Assembly: GCA_014859755.1 (NCBI GenBank) | Contig: JACUTO010000048.1 | Coordinates: forward strand, 1 to 9,838 | Direction: 5' to 3' | Source: Candidatus Bathyarchaeota archaeon | GTDB lineage: Archaea > Thermoproteota > Bathyarchaeia > Bathyarchaeales > Bathyarchaeaceae | Length of the DNA stretch: 9,838 nucleotides | In this document: piece after piece, positions 6,455 to 9,838 of the stretch | Layout of the letters: each line of letters starts with the position of its first letter | How positions within the stretch are numbered: the stretch's first letter is position 1 | Translations under genes and position numbers: made by a program | The notes under the pieces: generated by a model | Databases searched by the model: none | Seen by the model: the letters and a program-made list of their open reading frames with translations, nothing else | What the model was told of the DNA's origin: nothing

Positions 6455-7645
6455 ATGGGTCTTTTCCATGTTGCAACCGACGAAGAAATTAAGAGGGGAA
6501 AAACCACCGACATCTATTTCTCCAGAACCAAGCAGATTATTGAAGCAAAAAAGCTGGACAAGCTTAGGGCGTTGGCTGAGGTTACGCCTGGTAAGCTTCC
6601 AAGCGGGTGGCCTTGGGGAATCCTCTGTGGAATCGAGGAGGAAGCCCGCCTGTTTGAAGGATGTCCAGTTGATGTTTATACCATGCCGGAGGGAAGCGTT
6701 TTCTACCACATGGATCATAGAGGCGTGAGAGAGCCTGTCATGTTTATTGATGGTCCCTACGGGGAATATTGTGTTCTGGAGACTCCTATGCTTGGTTTGA
6801 TTTGTCAGGCTTCTGGGGCGGCGACGCGGGCTGCGAGGATAAAGAAGGCTGCTGGCGAAAAAAATGTTATGGCCTTTGGAATCCGCCGCATGCATCCGGC
6901 TTTGTCTCCGATGCTTGACAGAGCTGCGTATATTGGAGGTTTCGACGGAGTTTCCAGTCTCAAGGGAGCTGAAACTATTGGAGAGAAGCCTACGGGGACG
7001 ATGCCCCACTCCCTAATCATCGTGTTTGGAGATCAGGTGAAGGCTTGGAAGGCTTTTGATGAAATTATTTCGCCGGACGTTCCTAGAGTGGCTTTAGTGG
7101 ACACGTATTTTGACGAGAAGATTGAGTCGATAATGGCTGCTGAGGCGTTGAAAGACCGTCTTTATGGCGTGCGACTGGACACTCCTGGGTCAAGGAAGGG
7201 AAATTTCGCTGAAATTATTCGGGAGGTTCGTTGGGAGCTGGACGTGAGGGGCTATCAACACGTCAAGATTTTTGTTTCCGGAGGTCTCAACGAGGAAAGG
7301 GTTAGGGTTCTGGGCGAAGCTGGTGCAGAAGCGTTTGGTGTTGGAACTTCTGTTAGTAATGCGCCCACCGTGGATTTTGCCATGGATATTATAGAGCTTG
7401 AAGGAAAACTTGTGGCTAAACGAGGTAAGCTAGGTGGAAAAAAGCAGGTTTGGAGGTGCCCCCAATGCTTAGTGGACACCGTGTTGCCCTTCAAAGCTTC
7501 TCAACCGAAGTGTCCAGAATGCGGAGGCAAGACTCAACCGATGCTAAGGCCTTTGATAGAAAAGGGAAAAATAGTTGCGAGACTTCCAAAACCCAGAGAA
7601 ATTCGGCAATACGTGCTGGAACAGATTAAAAAACTTTCCATTTGA
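6455..7645 (+). CDS. Nicotinate phosphoribosyltransferase, archaeal type with zinc knuckle
   Basis: The enzyme joins nicotinate to PRPP, with ATP hydrolysis in most family members, to make nicotinate mononucleotide for NAD synthesis. The 396-residue length matches the Thermoplasma acidophilum-type enzyme. Motifs in order are TTDIYFSRT (17-25) at the N-terminus, FGIRRMHPA (141-149), GTMPHS (181-186) of the catalytic barrel, RLDTPGSR (240-247), FVSGGL (273-278) and the phosphate-loop GVGT (295-298). A C-terminal zinc knuckle has Cys335, Cys338, Cys353 and Cys356 (WRCPQC and PKCPECGG), a known feature of the archaeal form. The ATG lies seven bases after the nicotinamidase stop, with GGAG overlapping that stop, so the genes form one operon and act consecutively. 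All expected motifs are present and the gene looks intact. Confidence 0.93.
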   Translation: MGLFHVATDEEIKRGKTTDIYFSRTKQIIEAKKLDKLRALAEVTPGKLPSGWPWGILCGIEEEARLFEGCPVDVYTMPEGSVFYHMDHRGVREPVMFIDGPYGEYCVLETPMLGLICQASGAATRAARIKKAAGEKNVMAFGIRRMHPALSPMLDRAAYIGGFDGVSSLKGAETIGEKPTGTMPHSLIIVFGDQVKAWKAFDEIISPDVPRVALVDTYFDEKIESIMAAEALKDRLYGVRLDTPGSRKGNFAEIIREVRWELDVRGYQHVKIFVSGGLNEERVRVLGEAGAEAFGVGTSVSNAPTVDFAMDIIELEGKLVAKRGKLGGKKQVWRCPQCLVDTVLPFKASQPKCPECGGKTQPMLRPLIEKGKIVARLPKPREIRQYVLEQIKKLSI

Positions 7646-7671
7646 AAATTCTGAAAAAATATTGTTTTCAA
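7642..7671 (+). terminator. Possible AT-rich hairpin at the end of the NAD salvage operon
   Basis: TTGAAAA (7642-7648) and TTTTCAA (7665-7671) are perfect 7-base inverted arms around a 16-base loop, starting at the stop codon. Poly-A and T-rich runs nearby fit a weak archaeal terminator. The stem is almost all A-T, so this could be chance. Confidence 0.25.
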
Positions 7672-7850
7672 CATTCTGCCGTTATTAGGATCCAAATATG
7701 ATTGAGCCTAGTGTTCGAGAAACGTTTAGTTATATAGAAAATTCGGTTTATGAGAATTTGCTACTGGAAAAGCACCGAGAACGTTGAAAAAGTCGTTGAA
7801 AACCTTAGTTCTGTAGAGTAGTGGGAGGAGGCTATATACAGTCAACATTA

Positions 7851-7870
7851 TTCGGTACCGGATTACCGAA
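7851..7870. repeat. Perfect inverted repeat TTCGGTA-n6-TACCGAA
   Basis: Seven-base arms at 7851-7857 and 7864-7870 flank the hexamer CCGGAT. The arms include G-C pairs and are perfectly complementary, as in an operator for a dimeric regulator or a small RNA hairpin. It lies 170 bases upstream of aIF1 and just downstream of a TATA-like sequence at about 7834. Confidence 0.55.
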
Positions 7871-7921
7871 ACAGTACAGATCTCCTGAATGTACCGCTAA
7901 TGCTAAAACTTATGTTGTGAG

Positions 7922-7930
7922 TATATAAAG
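7922..7930 (+). promoter_or_regulatory. Distal TATA box upstream of aIF1
   Basis: TATATAAAG is close to the archaeal consensus. The predicted start, 22-27 bases downstream, falls near 7948-7953, inside the inverted repeat at 7941-7958. It may drive a longer aIF1 leader or a separate short RNA. Confidence 0.4.
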
Positions 7931-7940
7931 AAAAATAGGG

Positions 7941-7958
7941 GTAGTCTAGAGAGACTAC
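7941..7958. repeat. Perfect inverted repeat GTAGTCT-AGAG-AGACTAC
   Basis: Seven-base arms (7941-7947 and 7952-7958) enclose an AGAG tetraloop. The repeat overlaps the start site predicted for the distal TATA box and is followed by the self-complementary ATACGTAT and a T5 run at 7972-7976. It could be a repressor operator, a leader hairpin or a weak terminator. Confidence 0.55.
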
Positions 7959-7988
7959 ACGTGAATACGTATTTTTGGATTGAAAATC

Positions 7989-7996
7989 TTATATAG
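7989..7996 (+). promoter_or_regulatory. Proximal TATA box of the aIF1 gene
   Basis: TTATATAG is centred 34 bases before the aIF1 ATG. The predicted start is near 8018-8020, so the mRNA would have a leader of under ten bases, which explains why no Shine-Dalgarno site is seen. Confidence 0.55.
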
Positions 7997-8026
7997 TTCT
8001 CACATCATCTGTTTTAATTGAGTATC

Positions 8027-8335
8027 ATGGCGGAAATTTGCCCAACCTGCGGACTACCCCAAGACGTTTGTGTCTGCGAAGAAATAAGCAAAGAACAACA
8101 ACGCATACGAATACGCTTAGAAACAAGAAAATGGAGAAGAGCAGTAACCATCATCGACGGCATCAACGACAAAGACGCTAACCTCAGCCGCCTAGCCCAA
8201 AAACTCAAAACTTTCTGCGCCTGCGGAGGAACAGCAAAAAACGACGAAATCCTCCTCCAAGGCGACCACAGAGACAAAGTCAAATCCTACCTCATCCACT
8301 TGGGCTACCCAGAAGAAAACGTCGAAATTCAATAA
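8027..8335 (+). CDS. Translation initiation factor aIF1 (SUI1 family)
   Basis: aIF1 binds the small ribosomal subunit near the P site and monitors start-codon choice during initiation. The 102-residue protein matches archaeal relatives throughout. A short N-terminal zinc-binding segment, ICPTCGLPQDVCVCEEI, has four cysteines (5, 8, 16 and 18). The SUI1 alpha/beta fold follows, with the basic stretch RIRIRLETRKWRR, VTIIDGIN, the signature FCACGGTAKND and LLQGDHRDKV, ending PEENVEIQ as in relatives. I chose ATG at 8027 over TTG at 8018 because relatives start here and the nearby TATA box implies an almost leaderless mRNA. Coding-strand composition is strongly C over G (for example 22 C and 8 G in 8161-8220), unlike the rightward genes before it. 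The zinc-ribbon gene follows after 18 bases, probably on the same transcript. Confidence 0.95.
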   Translation: MAEICPTCGLPQDVCVCEEISKEQQRIRIRLETRKWRRAVTIIDGINDKDANLSRLAQKLKTFCACGGTAKNDEILLQGDHRDKVKSYLIHLGYPEENVEIQ

Positions 8336-8353
8336 CCAAACACAGCGATAAAC

Positions 8354-8581
8354 ATGAATATACTCAAGAATCTTCGCGAAGTACTCAAAGGGCTAAAACA
8401 CAAAAAACTGAGTAAAACAGCTCCCAAGTTTTGCCCCAAATGCGGAAGCCACAAAATTAAACTCTCCAGCAGTCTCAACACATACCCAAGAATGTACGGA
8501 ATAGCACCCAGCCAATACGTCTGCGAGAGTTGCGGCTACACGGGTCCAATAGCAATGGAACTAGAAGAAGAAAACAGCTAA
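8354..8581 (+). CDS. Small zinc-ribbon protein, unknown function
   Basis: The 75-residue protein has a basic, helical N-terminus (residues 1-22, rich in Lys and Leu). A single zinc ribbon follows, with Cys27-x2-Cys30 in FCPKCGS and Cys57-x2-Cys60 in VCESCGYTGP. The tail is acidic (MELEEENS). CPKCGS...SS...P..Y.C..CGYTGPI is a pattern I know from small archaeal zinc-ribbon proteins of unassigned role. It begins 18 bases after aIF1 on the same strand, with the same A/C-rich composition, so the two are probably co-transcribed. That hints at a translation- or transcription-related role, but this is inference. No clear ribosome site precedes the ATG. Its stop codon overlaps the stop of the convergent TFB gene by four bases. 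Confidence 0.8.
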   Translation: MNILKNLREVLKGLKHKKLSKTAPKFCPKCGSHKIKLSSSLNTYPRMYGIAPSQYVCESCGYTGPIAMELEEENS

Positions 8582-9567
8582 TCCGGTATTTCTAGGCCCA
8601 ACTGCCTCTTCAAACTCTTATATCGGTTCCTAACAGTAACTTCCGTTACACCAGCAGCCTCAGCAATATCCTTCTGCGTCTTCTTCTCATTCCTCTGCAA
8701 ACAAGCAATATACAGCGCAGCCGCCGCCAAGCCCATAGGATCCTTACCAGCCGCAGCCCGTCTTCTCCTAGCCTCGTGAAGAATTTTGATGGCAATACCC
8801 TGCGTTTGACCAGAGATACCAGTTCTCTCAGCAATCTTAGAAACATACGTAAGAGGATCAGCAATGGGCATCTGAACCTTAAGCTCCCGAAGCAGAAGCC
8901 TATAACAACGAGCCACATCTTTCTTATCCACAAAGCTAGCTTCAGCTATCTCCCGAAGAGTCCTAGGAGTTCCAGTAGTGCGACAAGCAGCATAAAGAGA
9001 AGCAGCAGCAATAGCAGCGATAGACCTGCCACGCACCAACCCCTTGTCCAAAGCCTTACGATAAATAACCGCAGCCTTCTCCTTGACAGGCCCAGGAATG
9101 TATGCTTTGTCAGAAAGGCGATCCAGCTCCGCCATAGCCTGAGCAAGATTTCGATCCACAGAAGAGTGAACCCGAGACCGTATCTGCCATTTCCGCAATC
9201 GCCACATCTGAAGCCTTGTGGAAAGGGGAAGTTTACGTCCAAAGGCATCGCGATCCACGCGACCTATAGCCGTGGACAACCCTTTATCGTGGACAGAATA
9301 AGACGTTGGCACCCCCACACGACTTCTAGACGCTTTCTCCTCTTGAGTGAAGGCCCGCCACTCCGGACCCTTATCCATCATCTGTTCACGAAGAACTAAA
9401 CCGCAGCCTCCACAGATAGTCTCTCCCGTGTCGTAATCATGGATAAGGTTTGTGCTACCGCATTCAGGACACTTTTCCGCGGTTCGCTGCGGGACTTCTT
9501 TTTTCTGCGTGGTTTTTTCCCTCGGTGATTTTGTGGCGAGAAATCCGTCACTGTTGTGGTTCTTCAT
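8578..9567 (-). CDS. tfb: Transcription initiation factor B (TFB)
   Basis: TFB, the archaeal TFIIB homologue, binds the TBP-TATA complex and recruits RNA polymerase. The 329-residue protein has a polar N-terminal extension of about 30 residues. A zinc ribbon follows (Cys33, Cys36, Cys52, Cys55 in CPECGSTN and ICGGCGLVL). Then comes the B-reader/B-linker region (PEWRAFTQEEKASRSRVG at 68-85, DKGLSTAIG at 94-102). Two cyclin-fold repeats lie at about 131-225 and 232-325. The second carries the BRE-contacting helix-turn-helix, TQKDIAEAAGVTEVTVRNRY (297-316). All domains are complete and the length is only slightly above the family's usual 300-320. The gene is convergent with the zinc-ribbon gene, and their stop codons share bases 8578-8581. 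No strong Shine-Dalgarno site precedes the ATG. Archaea often carry several TFBs, so whether this is the main one cannot be told. Confidence 0.96.
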   Translation of the reverse strand: MKNHNSDGFLATKSPREKTTQKKEVPQRTAEKCPECGSTNLIHDYDTGETICGGCGLVLREQMMDKGPEWRAFTQEEKASRSRVGVPTSYSVHDKGLSTAIGRVDRDAFGRKLPLSTRLQMWRLRKWQIRSRVHSSVDRNLAQAMAELDRLSDKAYIPGPVKEKAAVIYRKALDKGLVRGRSIAAIAAASLYAACRTTGTPRTLREIAEASFVDKKDVARCYRLLLRELKVQMPIADPLTYVSKIAERTGISGQTQGIAIKILHEARRRRAAAGKDPMGLAAAALYIACLQRNEKKTQKDIAEAAGVTEVTVRNRYKSLKRQLGLEIPD

Positions 9568-9623
9568 AATGATCAGAGTCAGAAACCGTCCATCTGGCCC
9601 GCCGTATTTAAGCAGAGTGAATG

Positions 9624-9638
9624 TTTTAATATATAAAT
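9624..9638 (-). promoter_or_regulatory. TATA box of the TFB gene
   Basis: The minus strand reads ATTTATATATTAAAA, centred about 65 bases before the TFB ATG and predicting a start near 9606. A second minus-strand candidate, GCTTAAATAC (about 9604-9613), would start transcription near 9583. Either choice leaves a short leader. Confidence 0.5.
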
Positions 9639-9715
9639 CTTGCGATTTTCTGTGAAGTACGTAACATCAATTGAGCAGATACTTAGAAATCATCTGTAAT
9701 GGAAATCACGGTGAG

Positions 9716-9725
9716 ATATTTATTA
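9716..9725 (+). promoter_or_regulatory. TATA-like box of the tRNA-Gln gene
   Basis: ATATTTATTA lies about 42 bases before the mature tRNA. A start near 9745 would give a 5' leader of roughly 17 bases for RNase P to remove. Confidence 0.45.
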
Positions 9726-9761
9726 GGAAGGTGAAACGTTTTTCTAGCAGAGCCTGAAAGA

Positions 9762-9837
9762 AGCCCGGTGGTGTAGTGGTCAAGCATTGCGGGCTCTGGA
9801 CCCGCTGACGGGAGTTCGAATCTCCCCCGGGCTACCA
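9762..9837 (+). tRNA. tRNA-Gln (anticodon CTG), CCA encoded
   Basis: A full 76-base cloverleaf can be folded. The acceptor stem is AGCCCGG (9762-9768) with CCGGGCT (9827-9833). The D stem is GTGT with GCAT around AGTGGTCAA. The anticodon stem is GCGGG with CCCGC, enclosing the loop CTCTGGA whose bases 9796-9798 are the CTG anticodon. The variable loop is TGAC, and the T stem is GGGAG with CTCCC around TTCGAAT. The discriminator is A9834 and CCA is encoded at 9835-9837. It decodes CAG. The A1-U72 first pair is what archaeal tRNA-Gln uses as a signal for GatDE, which converts misacylated Glu-tRNA-Gln to Gln-tRNA-Gln. No intron is present. Confidence 0.96.
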
Positions 9838-9838
9838 C

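Larger units (their letters stand above)
7646..8026. other. 381-base gene-free intergenic region with TATA boxes and inverted repeats
   Basis: No convincing protein is encoded here. Two tiny frames (7698-7787 for 29 residues and 7750-7821 for 23) are too short and lack ribosome sites. The region contains TATA-like boxes at about 7834-7840, 7922-7930 and 7989-7996, all on the plus strand, and two perfect inverted repeats listed separately. It also marks the place where plus-strand composition changes from G-rich coding to A/C-rich coding. No tRNA-like or other recognisable RNA fold is seen. Confidence 0.6.

Noticed and set aside
6404..7009. A 201-codon open frame on the minus strand across the nicotinate phosphoribosyltransferase gene.
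   Set aside because: It lies opposite a certain gene, has low-complexity Arg/Ser-rich content and shows no family motifs.
7698..7821. Two overlapping tiny frames (7698-7787 and 7750-7821), the second encoding NVEKVVENLSSVE, might be a frameshifted gene remnant.
   Set aside because: They are 29 and 23 residues long, have no ribosome site and match no family I recognise. Random AT-rich spacer gives such frames easily.
8018..8026. TTG at 8018 as the start of aIF1.
   Set aside because: It adds only three residues not seen in relatives and coincides with the predicted transcription start. ATG at 8027 fits the family.
8776..9399. A 207-codon plus-strand frame opposite TFB.
   Set aside because: TFB is unambiguous on the other strand. 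This frame is rich in Ser/Arg, lacks domain features and mirrors TFB codons.
1..9838. CRISPR arrays, insertion sequences, integrase attachment sites or rRNA.
   Set aside because: I saw no regularly spaced direct repeats, transposase or integrase frame, terminal inverted repeats or rRNA segments. The tRNA-Gln at the edge is complete, with no visible duplicated 3' end in the window.

Overview
The window comes from an archaeon. It encodes transcription factor B, translation factor aIF1, a DUF211 protein, archaeal-type mevalonate genes, a Thermoplasma-type nicotinate phosphoribosyltransferase with a C-terminal zinc knuckle, and a tRNA-Gln with the A1-U72 pair typical of archaea. AT-rich TATA-like boxes lie upstream of most transcription units. 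Gene content and moderate GC fit an uncultivated TACK-type lineage such as Bathyarchaeia, but nothing here fixes the phylum.

Layout. Bases 1-4232 are read leftwards: the start of a DUF211 gene, a membrane-anchored coiled-coil protein with two helix-hairpin-helix units, then a two-gene operon of a thiolase-fold protein and a fused DUF35/HMG-CoA synthase. A divergent promoter region (4233-4413) separates this from rightward genes. These are a TIGR04076-type small protein, two polytopic membrane proteins (the second SpoIIM-like), and a nicotinamidase-like hydrolase followed closely by nicotinate phosphoribosyltransferase. A 381-base gene-free stretch (7646-8026) carries two perfect inverted repeats and several TATA-like boxes. 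After it come aIF1 and a small zinc-ribbon protein on the plus strand, TFB convergent with them on the minus strand (stop codons overlap by 4 bases), and a complete tRNA-Gln(CTG) at the right edge.

How the genes work together. The thiolase/DUF35-HMGCS pair corresponds to the archaeal thiolase-DUF35-HMGCS complex that starts the mevalonate (isoprenoid lipid) pathway. Here DUF35 is fused to HMGCS, and the thiolase partner appears to have lost its nucleophilic cysteine, the histidine of the GHP motif and the HDCF-type motif. The HMGCS catalytic Glu-Cys-His set is intact. This is the most unusual feature of the window. The hydrolase and phosphoribosyltransferase together form a nicotinamide -> nicotinate -> nicotinate mononucleotide NAD salvage route. 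The right end is information-processing: initiation of translation (aIF1), initiation of transcription (TFB) and a tRNA.
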